Source: DAOSWM01 sp035380045 | GTDB taxonomy: Bacteria; Bacteroidota; Bacteroidia; Bacteroidales; Tenuifilaceae | Direction of reading: 5' to 3' | Length of the DNA: 64,000 nucleotides | Assembly (NCBI GenBank): GCA_035380045.1 | Contig: DAOSWM010000005.1 | Span: forward strand, 1 to 64,000 | Part shown: positions 1 through 8,897 of the stretch, in pieces | Numbering within the stretch: the first letter of the stretch is position 1 | Layout of the letters: the number at the start of each line of letters is the position of its first letter | The notes under the pieces: generated by a model | Database searches by the model: none | What the model saw: only the letters and a program-made list of their open reading frames with translations | What the model was told of the DNA's origin: nothing | Made by a program: the position numbers and the translations under genes

Positions 1-1464
1 AGCCTGATCGATAAACTGATCGTTGGTTATTAGTAGCTCGATAGATTGGGGGCAAATAAACTTCCCTCCCGAGGTTTTGAATATATCGTTAATTCTGTCA
101 TCCATTACCAAGTCGCCCGACTCCGTAAAATGGCCACGATCGCCGGTTTTATACCAGCCATCAACTAGCGTTCTTTCTGTAGCTTCGGGATTATTGTAGT
201 AACCAATGAATACCGTTTTCCCCTTTACCATTATTTCTCCCTCATCGGAAATTTTTACTTCTACTTCGGGCATTACGGTTCCGCATGAGTGTAAATCGTA
301 AACATCGCTCTTAAGGCACGAAACGGTTGCTGTTGTTTCGGTTGCTCCGTAACCATAGTTCACAAAAACTCCTGCTGCATGGAAAAACTGGAGTTGGTTG
401 GTGCTAATTGCAGCACCAGCACAGGGTAGTGTTCTTATATTCCCGCCAAATAATCCACGAAACTTCTCCAAAACCAACTTGTTCGCAATCCTGTACTTAT
501 ACTTTAATCCTTTTGGTACCGGCAAATTTTTTCGTTTGTACTCCACCACGTTTCCGCCAACACGAAACGACCACCTAAAAATTTTCTGCTTTACTGGCGA
601 CCATTTTTCCATCTCCTGCTGAACTCCCTGGTAGGTTTTCTCGTAGAAACGAGGAACAGTACACATTACCGTAGGTTTAACAACCTTAATCTCATCAATT
701 ACAATGCGTGGATTCTCGAGGTAAACATTCGTCGCACCCTTATAGAGCATGTAGAAAGTCCACGCCCTCTCAAAAACATGGCTAAGCGGAAGAAAACAGA
801 ATGAGATGTCGGTTTCTGAAATATCGAGCCGCTGATCGTGAATATTGAAGCACTGCGTAAAGTTACCGTGCGTTAACATCACACCCTTAGGATCTCCAGT
901 TGTACCTGATGTAAATAGAATAGTAGCAAGAGTATTATTATCAATCTTTGAAATGGAATCATTCAACCTGTTAGTGTTTTCGCCTGTTGAATCAATTTCA
1001 CAGAACTTCTCCCAGCTAATACATCTGGGGTCATAATTTTTAATGCTGGTTTTATAGTACACAACCTTTTTTAAACAGCTGGTATGGTTGAGAAGCCAAA
1101 CGGCTTTTTCGTGCTGCTCCTGATTCCCAACAAATAGAAGAGGCATTTGAGTTTTTTCAACAATGAACTGAATCTGCTCCTTCGACGAACCAGCAAAAAT
1201 TGGAACCACAACGCTACCTGCCGCTAGAATACCAACATCCGACATGGTCCACATTGGGCAATTATCGCTTAAAATTCCTATGTTTGTATTACCTCCGAAG
1301 CCTAGCCCTATTAACGAACGCCCAACGTTCTGGCAAACCTCCCAAAAACTATTCCAAGCAATTGGCTTATACTCGCCGTTATCTTCAGGCTTATACTTAC
1401 AAACAACCCTGCTACCATATTTACTAGCCCTTTGTTGAACCATCCTCACAACGTTATCTTCCAT
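1..1464 (-). CDS. Long-chain acyl-CoA synthetase (AMP-binding), C-terminus cut by window edge
   Basis: An open frame of 488 codons runs from an ATG at 1464 to the window edge with no stop, so only the C-terminal part is missing. It should activate long-chain fatty acids to acyl-AMP and then acyl-CoA for phospholipid synthesis or beta-oxidation. The sequence shows the P-loop-like motif TSGTTGDPKGV, the segment FLPLSHVFERAW typical of FadD15-like long-chain enzymes, the YGATETTATVSC adenine-binding region and the VDGWYKTGDRGHF motif with its ATP-binding aspartate. The acceptor-lysine C-terminal subdomain lies mostly outside. It is transcribed divergently from the PqqD-like operon, with 174 bp between the two. 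The family assignment is firm; chain-length preference is not visible. Confidence 0.93.
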   Translation of the reverse strand, partial: MEDNVVRMVQQRASKYGSRVVCKYKPEDNGEYKPIAWNSFWEVCQNVGRSLIGLGFGGNTNIGILSDNCPMWTMSDVGILAAGSVVVPIFAGSSKEQIQFIVEKTQMPLLFVGNQEQHEKAVWLLNHTSCLKKVVYYKTSIKNYDPRCISWEKFCEIDSTGENTNRLNDSISKIDNNTLATILFTSGTTGDPKGVMLTHGNFTQCFNIHDQRLDISETDISFCFLPLSHVFERAWTFYMLYKGATNVYLENPRIVIDEIKVVKPTVMCTVPRFYEKTYQGVQQEMEKWSPVKQKIFRWSFRVGGNVVEYKRKNLPVPKGLKYKYRIANKLVLEKFRGLFGGNIRTLPCAGAAISTNQLQFFHAAGVFVNYGYGATETTATVSCLKSDVYDLHSCGTVMPEVEVKISDEGEIMVKGKTVFIGYYNNPEATERTLVDGWYKTGDRGHFTESGDLVMDDRINDIFKTSGGKFICPQSIELLITNDQFIDQA

Positions 1465-1638
1465 AAAATCAATTTTTGTTTGGCAAGTTTACTATTTTTT
1501 CTCGAATAAATAGCTGATTCAAAAAACTCTAATCATCATTTAATTGTTTATTCAAATAAACTTTAAAAATAACAGGTTAAATTGGTAGGGTAAAAATGGA
1601 CATGCTTGTATTAACTTAAAATAAAAACCACTTTAGAA
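1465..1638. other. Divergent intergenic region
   Basis: This 174-bp AT-rich gap separates the minus-strand acyl-CoA synthetase from the plus-strand PqqD-like operon and must carry both promoters. I see no clear TTTG/TAnnTTTG pair, hairpin or palindrome in it. Confidence 0.4.
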
Positions 1639-1887
1639 ATGAAGATTAAAAAGAATATTGCGGTGAGTGAAACCGGATTCGTATTCGATCCTTCAACGGG
1701 TGAATCATTCACCCTAAACGGGGTAGGAACGGAGATAATAGAAATGCTTCGCAAGGGTATTAACCAAGCAGAAATAACATCTGACATAACATCGAGATAC
1801 GATGTTGATTCCGCTTCGTTTGAACGATACTACTACGATTTTATCTCGACCTTAAAACTATTTCAACTAATTGAAGACTATGAGTAG
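1639..1887 (+). CDS. PqqD-like small protein (82 aa)
   Basis: Length and pattern match the PqqD/peptide-chaperone family: an N-terminal strand pair around GFVFDPSTGESFTLNG, where a residue from cofactor or peptide binding is usual, a TEIIEMLRKG helix, and a winged-helix-like C-terminal half rich in aromatic residues. Known PqqD proteins bind a precursor peptide and present it to a modifying enzyme. Here the gene overlaps the following ATP-grasp gene by 8 bp and a PLP decarboxylase follows, so the three are almost certainly co-transcribed and may act on one substrate. No precursor peptide gene was found nearby. Family membership is probable; the biological role is unknown. Confidence 0.75.
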   Translation: MKIKKNIAVSETGFVFDPSTGESFTLNGVGTEIIEMLRKGINQAEITSDITSRYDVDSASFERYYYDFISTLKLFQLIEDYE

Positions 1888-2926
1888 AGAGAAAATTACG
1901 GTTGCCGTTTCGGGATTGAATAACATTGATAGTCCTGGTCCAGGAATTCCTGTAATTCGTGGAATTCTTGAATCAAAGGTATTCGAACCCCGCATTATTG
2001 GATTGGCATACGAGAACTTAGAGCCTGGAGCCTACATGCACGAGCTGGTTGATAAAACTTACAAAGTGCCATACCCTTCAGAAGGTGTTGACCCGCTCAT
2101 GGAAAGAGTTCGATACATCAACAGCATTGAAAACATTAACGTTCTAATCCCTAACTTCGATGCGGAGCTATACGTATTCATGAAGTCGGCAGAGATGCTC
2201 AAATCAATGGGAATCCATACCTTTCTTCCAACATTAAAACAGTTTGAAGAGCGGCATAAATCGAACCTACCTGAATTTGGGAAAAAATATGACATCAAGG
2301 TTCCTTTAAGCAAACCCATCACGAGTATAACCGACATAGAAAAGCTCGATAAGGAATTCGATTTCCCGTACGTTGTAAAAGGGAAGTTCTACGATGCCTA
2401 CATTGCACACAACAAGGAACAAGCCGCAATGTACTTCCATAAAGTTTCGGCAAAATGGGGGTTACCTGTTATTATTCAAGAGTTTGTAAAAGGTACTGAG
2501 GTAAACGTGGTTGCCCTGGGCGATGGCAAAGGAAACACTGTTGGAGCAGTTCCCATGCGTAAGCAATATATTACAGACAAGGGGAAGGCCTGGGGCGGTA
2601 TTACGCTCGACGACAAATCGATGCTTGAACTAACTCATAAAATTATTGGTTCCACCCAGTGGCGAGGAGGAATGGAGCTAGAATTAATTAGAACATCAAA
2701 AAATGAGCTGTATCTTATTGAGATAAATCCTAGGCTACCCGCTTGGGTTTACCTTGCAGTAGGTTCAGGGCAAAACTTACCCGAAGCATTGGTTCAACTG
2801 GCATTGGGGCATGAAGTAAAACCTATGACAGAATACGATATTGGCAAAATGTTCATTCGGTACTCATACGATATGATTACAACAATTGATGAATTCCAGC
2901 GGTTTTCAACACGAGAAGAGCTTTAG
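1880..2926 (+). CDS. ATP-grasp carboxylate-amine ligase, CarB/PylC-like (348 aa)
   Basis: The protein has the three-part ATP-grasp layout: an N-terminal pre-ATP-grasp domain with a Rossmann-like start (ITVAVSGLNNIDSPGPG), a central region with FPYVVKGKFYDAYI and IIQEFVKGTEVNVVALGDG, and a metal-binding LYLIEINPRLPAW segment. Such enzymes join a carboxylate to an amine or thiol through an acyl-phosphate. The ATG at 1880 is preferred over an in-frame TTG at 1871 because it overlaps the upstream stop in the usual translationally coupled way. It lies between a PqqD-like gene and a fold-III decarboxylase. Substrate cannot be read from the sequence; an amino-acid or small-peptide ligase is a reasonable inference. 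Confidence 0.82.
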   Translation: MSREKITVAVSGLNNIDSPGPGIPVIRGILESKVFEPRIIGLAYENLEPGAYMHELVDKTYKVPYPSEGVDPLMERVRYINSIENINVLIPNFDAELYVFMKSAEMLKSMGIHTFLPTLKQFEERHKSNLPEFGKKYDIKVPLSKPITSITDIEKLDKEFDFPYVVKGKFYDAYIAHNKEQAAMYFHKVSAKWGLPVIIQEFVKGTEVNVVALGDGKGNTVGAVPMRKQYITDKGKAWGGITLDDKSMLELTHKIIGSTQWRGGMELELIRTSKNELYLIEINPRLPAWVYLAVGSGQNLPEALVQLALGHEVKPMTEYDIGKMFIRYSYDMITTIDEFQRFSTREEL

Positions 2927-2962
2927 AACAAATTATCACGATTTTAGTTAAATTCAAATATC

Positions 2963-4312
2963 ATGGAAAGATTACCCTTTGAAAGACCAACAATACAAAA
3001 AGTAAACGCAGGCTTACCCAGCAAATTTGGTATGGCCAATAGGGTTGAACCAATAACTCACATAGAGGGCATTCCTGTTAAGGAGCTAATAGAAAAATAT
3101 GGCTCTCCTTTATACACGATTTCTGAGCAAACCATACGGAAAACCTATAAGGAAGCCTTTAGGGCATTTTCGTCACGATACCCAAAGGTTCAGTTTGCCT
3201 GGAGCTACAAAACCAACTATCTTAATGCAGTTTGTAAGGTTTTCCACTCAGAAGGTTCCTGGGCAGAAGTTGTTTCGGGATTTGAGTATGACAAGGCTAT
3301 TGCAAATGGCATTTCCGGTGACAAAATAATATTCAATGGCCCATACAAAAAAACGGAAGAGCTGGCCAAGGCCATAGAGAATGGTTCCCTCATCCACATC
3401 GACCATTTCGATGAACTGTACGAAATAATTGCTCTTGCCGAAAAGGGAGAAAAACGACCCCGCGTGGCAATCCGTGTAAATATGGACACAGGAGTTTACC
3501 CTCAGTGGGATAGGTTCGGATTTAACTACGAGAACGGCGAAGCTTGGGATGCTCTGAACAGGATACTACTCTGCAAAAAAATGGACTTGGTGGGACTTCA
3601 TACCCACATTGGTACATACATGATGAGCACAAGCGCATATACCATTGCTGCAACAAAACTGGCCGATCTGGCCATTGGGTTAGAGCGCAAGCATAAGCAC
3701 ATCATCAAGTATATTGATATGGGCGGTGGATTTGCTTCAAAAAACACGCTCAAAGGAGCCTACTACCCCGGAACCGACACAACACCTTCGTTCGACGATT
3801 TTGCCGAGGCAATTACTTCCGCTTTCATGAAATCCGAAATTAAACCCGAAAACCTCCCCCTACTCATTCTCGAAACTGGAAGAGCCCTTATTGATGATGC
3901 GGGCTTTCTTATGGGAACCGTTGTTGCAAACAAACGATTGGCAGATGGCCGAAGAGCTACCATTGTTGACGCTGGTGTAAACCTGCTCTTCACTTCATTC
4001 TGGTACGATCACGACATTCGACCCGCACAGCCTATCTCCGAGCAAACCGAGGATACAACCATATACGGTCCGCTGTGCATGAATATTGATATAATAAGAG
4101 GAAGCATTCTTTTCCCCTTGCTCAAAAAGGGCGATCATTACATTATACGCCGCATAGGCGCATACAACAACACTCAGTGGTTGCAGTTCATCAACATGCG
4201 ACCCAACGTGGTAATGATTGACACCAATGGCGATGTTCATATAATAAAAAAGGCAGAAAGCCTCGAAAGCATGAATGAGCTGGAGGTAGTGCCAGAACAT
4301 CTGAAGAAATGA
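2963..4312 (+). CDS. Fold-III PLP-dependent decarboxylase, DapDC/ODC-like (449 aa)
   Basis: This belongs to the alanine-racemase-fold (type III) decarboxylases that include diaminopimelate, ornithine and carboxynorspermidine decarboxylases. Lys83 in FAWSYKTN is the likely PLP Schiff-base lysine. HTHIGTYM, DMGGGFAS and LETGRALIDDAG correspond to the phosphate-binding and active-site motifs, and YGPLCMNIDII matches the position of the CxxxD substrate-specificity loop but with MNID instead of the usual ESxD. GAYNNTQW supplies the C-terminal tyrosine region. It follows the ATP-grasp gene by 36 bp in the same direction. The changed specificity loop and the operon context argue against housekeeping LysA; a dedicated amino-acid or peptide decarboxylase is inferred. 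Confidence 0.82.
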   Translation: MERLPFERPTIQKVNAGLPSKFGMANRVEPITHIEGIPVKELIEKYGSPLYTISEQTIRKTYKEAFRAFSSRYPKVQFAWSYKTNYLNAVCKVFHSEGSWAEVVSGFEYDKAIANGISGDKIIFNGPYKKTEELAKAIENGSLIHIDHFDELYEIIALAEKGEKRPRVAIRVNMDTGVYPQWDRFGFNYENGEAWDALNRILLCKKMDLVGLHTHIGTYMMSTSAYTIAATKLADLAIGLERKHKHIIKYIDMGGGFASKNTLKGAYYPGTDTTPSFDDFAEAITSAFMKSEIKPENLPLLILETGRALIDDAGFLMGTVVANKRLADGRRATIVDAGVNLLFTSFWYDHDIRPAQPISEQTEDTTIYGPLCMNIDIIRGSILFPLLKKGDHYIIRRIGAYNNTQWLQFINMRPNVVMIDTNGDVHIIKKAESLESMNELEVVPEHLKK

Positions 4313-4318
4313 ATAACG

Positions 4319-4520
4319 AACAAGGATTTACGATTTTTATAATTTAGGAAGTTCTTTAATGAAAAATGTAAAACACCGAATGTAGAATTTTGAAGTGAAA
4401 AGAAAGAGAAGATCTTTACATTTGATTCTAATTGACTTTGCAACGTCTGTCTTCTTTTTGGTGGACTTGGAAACAAAAAAAAGCGAAGTAGTTCAAAAAC
4501 CCTACCCGTAAATCCTTGTT
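4319..4520. repeat. Intergenic island bounded by 14-bp inverted repeats
   Basis: The 237-bp gap after the decarboxylase holds no gene. AACAAGGATTTACG at 4319-4332 is exactly inverted at 4507-4520, and the flanking GAATAAC also matches if a 4-bp insertion is allowed. Between them lies an imperfect hairpin-prone stretch around 4446-4488 (CTTCTTTTTGG followed by a CAAAAAAAAGCGAAG-like arm). This may be a small non-autonomous element or a long-range terminator/attenuator structure. No transposase is present. Confidence 0.45.
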
Positions 4521-4549
4521 ATTCAAGAAAAACAGTTAATTCACAAACT

Positions 4550-6730
4550 ATGAATAAGAATCACTGGTTCCCCCAAAGCATCATCAACAGCTACGGGCAA
4601 GTTTTCTTCTCCGATAATAAGCTATTTGCATTGCTATTACTGCTAGTAACTTTTATAGATATTTATACTGGTGCTTTTGGCCTTTTTGCCGTGCTAGTAA
4701 CAAACCTAATGGCCTTCTGGTTTGGTTTCGATAAGTTTAAAATCCGTCAGGGGTATTACGGTTTTAATTCATTGCTGGTTGGTTTAGGGCTAGGAATCTA
4801 TTTTGAACCAGGTTTCCTGTTGATTCTAATCGTACTTCTTGCAGGAGTGCTTACCTTGTTTGTATCGGTTACCATGGAAGGAGTAATTGGAAAGTATGCC
4901 TTACCATACCTAAGCATTCCTTTCGTACTGGCTCTCTGGGTATTAACACTGGCATCGAGGGAGTTCATGGAGTTAGGTTTGAATGAAAGAGGAATATATA
5001 CACTGAACGATTTGTACATTATTGGAGGTGGGCCGTTAGTTAACCTCTATGAGTGGTGGAACTCTTTACCCTTTCCAAGTCCTATACGAAGTTACTTCCT
5101 TTCCTTGGGTGCCATTCTGTTTCAGTACAATGTGCTTACCGGAATTTTAATATCAATTGGTCTTCTGATTTATTCTCGTATTGCGTTTTCTCTTTCACTC
5201 ATTGGATTCTTTACAGCATATATGTTCTATCTCATTATCGGGGCAAAATTTTCTGAGGTCCATTACAGCTACATTGGGTTTAACTACATACTTTCGGCTA
5301 TTGCACTTGGCGGCTTCTTTATTGTGCCCAACCGAAGTTCCTACCTGTGGGTAATTCTTGTAGTACCAATTGTTGCAATTCTTACCATAGGACTTAGCTC
5401 CATCCTTGCCCCTTACTTCCTTCCAGTTTACTCGCTTCCATTTAACCTTGTTGCACTAATTTTCCTTTACGTACTTAAGTTTAGGGTTCACAATAGGGCC
5501 AAGTTAAACCCTGTTTACATCCAGCAGAACTCGCCGGAAAAGAACCTTTACTCATTCCAAAACTTCATGGAGCGCTTTGGGCGCGATGTTCCTATTCCTA
5601 TTCACCTTCCATTTCATGGAGAGTGGATTGTAACGCAGGGACACAATGGAGAGCTAACCCACAAGGATGGCTGGCGGCACGCTTGGGATTTTGAAATTGT
5701 GGACGAGGATGAAAAAACTTTCAAAAACAATGGAGATTTTCCAGAGGATTACTTCTGCTACGGAAAAAATATCGTTTCTCCTGCAGATGGTACAATTGAG
5801 GAGATTGTGAATGATATTCCCGACAATATTATTGGCGAAAGGAACCTAGAGTACAACTGGGGTAATACCATTGTAATAAAACATTCGGAATACCTGTACT
5901 CCAAGCTTAGCCACCTGATGCCAAATTCCATTGAAGTAAAGGAAGGTCAAAAAGTAAAACGAGGCGATTTGCTGGCAAAATGTGGAAACTCGGGTAATTC
6001 ACCCTTTCCGCACCTACACTTTCAACTTCAGGCAACTCCACATATTGGCTCAAATACGTTGGATTACCCAATCAGCAACTACATTTCAAATCACAAAGGA
6101 ATAATTGCGATAAAAACCGTTGCAGTTCCTGTTTTGGGCGAAAAACTTTCGAACATTCAAGTGAATTCAGCAGTTCGCAAGGCTTTTCATTTTGTTCCGG
6201 GACAAAAGTTTCGGTTCAGCGTTTCGGGAGAGTATAAGTATGATGTTGAATGGGAAGTAAAAATCGATTGTTTACTAAATAAGTACATTGAGTGCGATAG
6301 ATCGAAATCAAAGGCCTACTTCCGAGTGGATGAAGCCATGCTCCACTTCACACACTTTGAGGGTAATAGAAACTCGTTACTATACTACTTCTACCTAGGG
6401 TCCTACCAAGTTTGCTTTGGGCTATACAAAGGGCTTGAACTATTCGACACTTACCCTTTAAACATGATTTTTAGTAAAAAAACTCTTTTCTTTCAGGACT
6501 TTACGGCTCCGTTTATGCGTTACATGAAGGGTGTGTTTCATTTAACCTACCCTAATTCCGATAATCCACTGGGTGACTCAACCATCTCCCTGTCCTCAAC
6601 TACCACTGCACAGGTTTTAAAGAAACCGAGGTTTCGTGTTAACACATCAATGCAGGTTGATTATCTAGGAGTTAAAAAAATTCTTGTAGAACATAAAGGG
6701 AAAAGGATTGAGGCAGAAAGAAGGGAATAA
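4550..6730 (+). CDS. Urea transporter / M23 metallopeptidase fusion (726 aa)
   Basis: Residues about 1-320 form roughly ten hydrophobic helices with the urea-transporter (UT) family layout, including an early GYYGFNSLLVGLGLG motif like the UT selectivity-filter repeat. After a short linker, residues about 355-500 form a LytM/M23-type peptidase: His377 and Asp380 in WRHAWDFE and His488/His490 in HLHFQ would bind zinc. The remaining 225 residues are an unassigned beta-rich tail. M23 enzymes cleave peptidoglycan cross-links, so the enzymatic half should lie in the periplasm. The urea-channel half may conduct small uncharged solutes. A TPR outer-membrane protein follows 107 bp downstream. The two-domain reading is strong; whether the channel moves urea is inference. 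Confidence 0.85.
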   Translation: MNKNHWFPQSIINSYGQVFFSDNKLFALLLLLVTFIDIYTGAFGLFAVLVTNLMAFWFGFDKFKIRQGYYGFNSLLVGLGLGIYFEPGFLLILIVLLAGVLTLFVSVTMEGVIGKYALPYLSIPFVLALWVLTLASREFMELGLNERGIYTLNDLYIIGGGPLVNLYEWWNSLPFPSPIRSYFLSLGAILFQYNVLTGILISIGLLIYSRIAFSLSLIGFFTAYMFYLIIGAKFSEVHYSYIGFNYILSAIALGGFFIVPNRSSYLWVILVVPIVAILTIGLSSILAPYFLPVYSLPFNLVALIFLYVLKFRVHNRAKLNPVYIQQNSPEKNLYSFQNFMERFGRDVPIPIHLPFHGEWIVTQGHNGELTHKDGWRHAWDFEIVDEDEKTFKNNGDFPEDYFCYGKNIVSPADGTIEEIVNDIPDNIIGERNLEYNWGNTIVIKHSEYLYSKLSHLMPNSIEVKEGQKVKRGDLLAKCGNSGNSPFPHLHFQLQATPHIGSNTLDYPISNYISNHKGIIAIKTVAVPVLGEKLSNIQVNSAVRKAFHFVPGQKFRFSVSGEYKYDVEWEVKIDCLLNKYIECDRSKSKAYFRVDEAMLHFTHFEGNRNSLLYYFYLGSYQVCFGLYKGLELFDTYPLNMIFSKKTLFFQDFTAPFMRYMKGVFHLTYPNSDNPLGDSTISLSSTTTAQVLKKPRFRVNTSMQVDYLGVKKILVEHKGKRIEAERRE

Positions 6731-6837
6731 CAAGCAAGCCTGCCTGAATGAATCATTTAGGTATGGGCTGACGATTTTAGATTTCTGATGTTACTATTTC
6801 TTAAATGGTTAATCGATATTAATAAACCAAAAAGCTA

Positions 6838-8172
6838 ATGTACAGGGTATTACTTATAACATCATTGTTTTTTATTGGCTTCTCATCTTTAGCCCAACAA
6901 ACATTAAGTCTTGTTTCGGTTGATACCCAAACCTACTCGCTCTGGCAAAGAAAGGATTGGGATGGTTTAATTGAAAAAGGGAAGGAAGCACTTAGTGCCA
7001 ATATAGATTTTTACTACCTAAGAGTTCGAATGGGTATAGCATACTACGAGAGGAAGAACTACCACATGGCGCTTCACCATTTCGAAAAGGCCTACAAGCT
7101 GCAATCGAACGAACCATACCTAAAGGAGTATCTCTATTACTCCTACCTTTTTGCGGGTCGCGAGGCCGATGCAAGAGTGTTTGGAGAAACGCTTCCAATA
7201 TCGATGAAGAAAAATCTTGGAATTGCCGATGAAAAGTATGTTGACGGGTTAAATCTTTTCTACTCATACGCAACCAATCTCAACCAGTCACTTGGCGAAA
7301 ACTACTCGATTGATGTTGATTTGCTGAAGGATGGCTCTCAATTCATCTCAAAATCCCTGGGGGTTTTTAACCTTGGTTTGAAGCACGAGGTAAAACCCAA
7401 CTTTTCTATTTACCACGCCTATAGCAACATCCAAAAAAAATCGTTCATGTACCTTCAGGAGGATGGCGTTGCATACACCGATGCCAACAATTCCAGCTCG
7501 CTCAATCAGTACTACTTCTCTGGAAATATTCGCGTAGCTAAAGGGTTAAACTTGAGTACGGGGTTTCACTACATCAACCTAAGGTACCCTTACGAGGAAA
7601 CCGTTATAGGACAAGGTCAACCCCGCATTGTAACCACAACTTACTCCGAACACGATTTTGTTGGTTTCGCCTCGCTGACCAAAAGTTTTCGTTACATAAC
7701 GCTGGGAACAACAATATACTACTCTGCGCTCAATGGCGCAAAACAACTTCAGAACGATTATCTGCTTTCATTTTACCCCATGGGAAACCTGAATTTATAT
7801 GCGGTTTCAACGGCATCGCTTCAGCGCGAAATTTTTAGCAATAATTCGTTCGATAATCGTTTTGTATTTCATCAACTTATCGGCACAAAAGTATTTGAAT
7901 TTCTGTGGTTGGAAGGTTTTGCAACATACGGCGATTTGCACAACTTTATCCAAAACAATGGATCAACGGTTTACAACGGCACCGATTTGATAAAAGGGAT
8001 TTACGGCGGAAGATTTATTGTTTTTATCAAACCCCAAATAAAATTTACGCTAAATTACAACTACCAAAATCTTGAGAGCTACTTTGCTAGCAGTCAGGAT
8101 TACCGAAAGGGAATAAACAGAATTGAATACTTAAACCATTCACTAACAGGAGGATTAACATGGAACTTTTAA
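6838..8172 (+). CDS. TPR plus outer-membrane beta-barrel protein (444 aa)
   Basis: The start encodes a signal peptide ending near SSLAQ. Residues about 25-125 contain TPR-like helices (for example KNYHMALHHFEKAYKLQSNEPY). From about residue 135 onward the protein alternates amphipathic strands with frequent aromatic ends and terminates in LTGGLTWNF, a typical outer-membrane barrel C-terminus ending in Phe. This resembles YaiO-type outer-membrane proteins. The last 13 bp overlap the next TPR gene, which indicates translational coupling. It probably forms an envelope complex with the downstream TPR protein, possibly linked to the upstream urea-transporter/peptidase fusion. No enzymatic motif is seen. 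Confidence 0.78.
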   Translation: MYRVLLITSLFFIGFSSLAQQTLSLVSVDTQTYSLWQRKDWDGLIEKGKEALSANIDFYYLRVRMGIAYYERKNYHMALHHFEKAYKLQSNEPYLKEYLYYSYLFAGREADARVFGETLPISMKKNLGIADEKYVDGLNLFYSYATNLNQSLGENYSIDVDLLKDGSQFISKSLGVFNLGLKHEVKPNFSIYHAYSNIQKKSFMYLQEDGVAYTDANNSSSLNQYYFSGNIRVAKGLNLSTGFHYINLRYPYEETVIGQGQPRIVTTTYSEHDFVGFASLTKSFRYITLGTTIYYSALNGAKQLQNDYLLSFYPMGNLNLYAVSTASLQREIFSNNSFDNRFVFHQLIGTKVFEFLWLEGFATYGDLHNFIQNNGSTVYNGTDLIKGIYGGRFIVFIKPQIKFTLNYNYQNLESYFASSQDYRKGINRIEYLNHSLTGGLTWNF

Positions 8173-8780
8173 AACGTACCGGATGGCTACTTGCCATTTT
8201 ATTAATTACAAATTCCGTAAACCTATACGGACAGGATGAAATTATTAATGTCTTTAAGGAAAGCTACACCCTGGAACAAAAGGGCGATTTTTCCAAAGCC
8301 ATCGAAAAGTTAAACAAGGTTTACCTGGCCGATTCGTACGAGATGAACCTGCGCTTGGGCTGGCTTTACTACGTTGCAGGTAAATTAACCGAATCGGAAA
8401 CTTACTACCAAAAAGCCATCAATCTGAAACCATACTCCATTGAGGCAAGGTGGGGAATTGCCTACCCGTTATCGGCTGAGGCAAAGTGGGATGAACTCAT
8501 TGAAGTTTACAATAAAATACTAGAAATCGATCCGCAGAACACCCTCACAAATTACCGCTTAGGTCTAATTTACTACAACCGACAGGACTTTGAGAAGGCT
8601 GACTTTTACCTTGAAAAAGTAATTAACCTTCACCCTTTCGACTACGATACCATGCTCCTTCTTGCATGGAATAAGCTGGCCTTGCAAAAATTGCGTGAAG
8701 CAAAAGTGCTATTCAACAAAGTTCTTATGTTTAATCCCGATGATGAATCAGCCTTGGAGGGGTTAAAACTTATCAAGTAA
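8160..8780 (+). CDS. Exported TPR protein (206 aa)
   Basis: A signal peptide (hydrophobic stretch WLLAILLITNSVNLYG) is followed by about five consecutive TPR units, such as GKLTESETYYQKAINLKPYS and RQDFEKADFYLEKVINLHPF. The start codon lies inside the end of the preceding barrel gene, so the pair is coupled. TPR arrays mediate protein-protein contacts; this one is probably a periplasmic partner of the preceding outer-membrane protein. No catalytic domain is present. The function beyond scaffolding is unknown. Confidence 0.8.
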   Translation: MELLKRTGWLLAILLITNSVNLYGQDEIINVFKESYTLEQKGDFSKAIEKLNKVYLADSYEMNLRLGWLYYVAGKLTESETYYQKAINLKPYSIEARWGIAYPLSAEAKWDELIEVYNKILEIDPQNTLTNYRLGLIYYNRQDFEKADFYLEKVINLHPFDYDTMLLLAWNKLALQKLREAKVLFNKVLMFNPDDESALEGLKLIK

Positions 8781-8805
8781 TTGTTTCAATACAATTACAT
8801 TTTTA
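8778..8805 (+). terminator. Weak hairpin after TPR gene
   Basis: TAATTGT at 8778-8784 pairs with ACAATTA at 8791-8797 around a 6-nt loop and is followed by a short T-run (CATTTTT). The stem is short and all weak pairs, so termination here is only possible. Confidence 0.3.
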
Positions 8806-8897
8806 ACTTAATCTGTAAAATGGAACCTATTTCATTTATTAATCGTAAAAATTATTATTTGTACATGTAGTAATTGTAAACAATAAAATTCCAAAAA

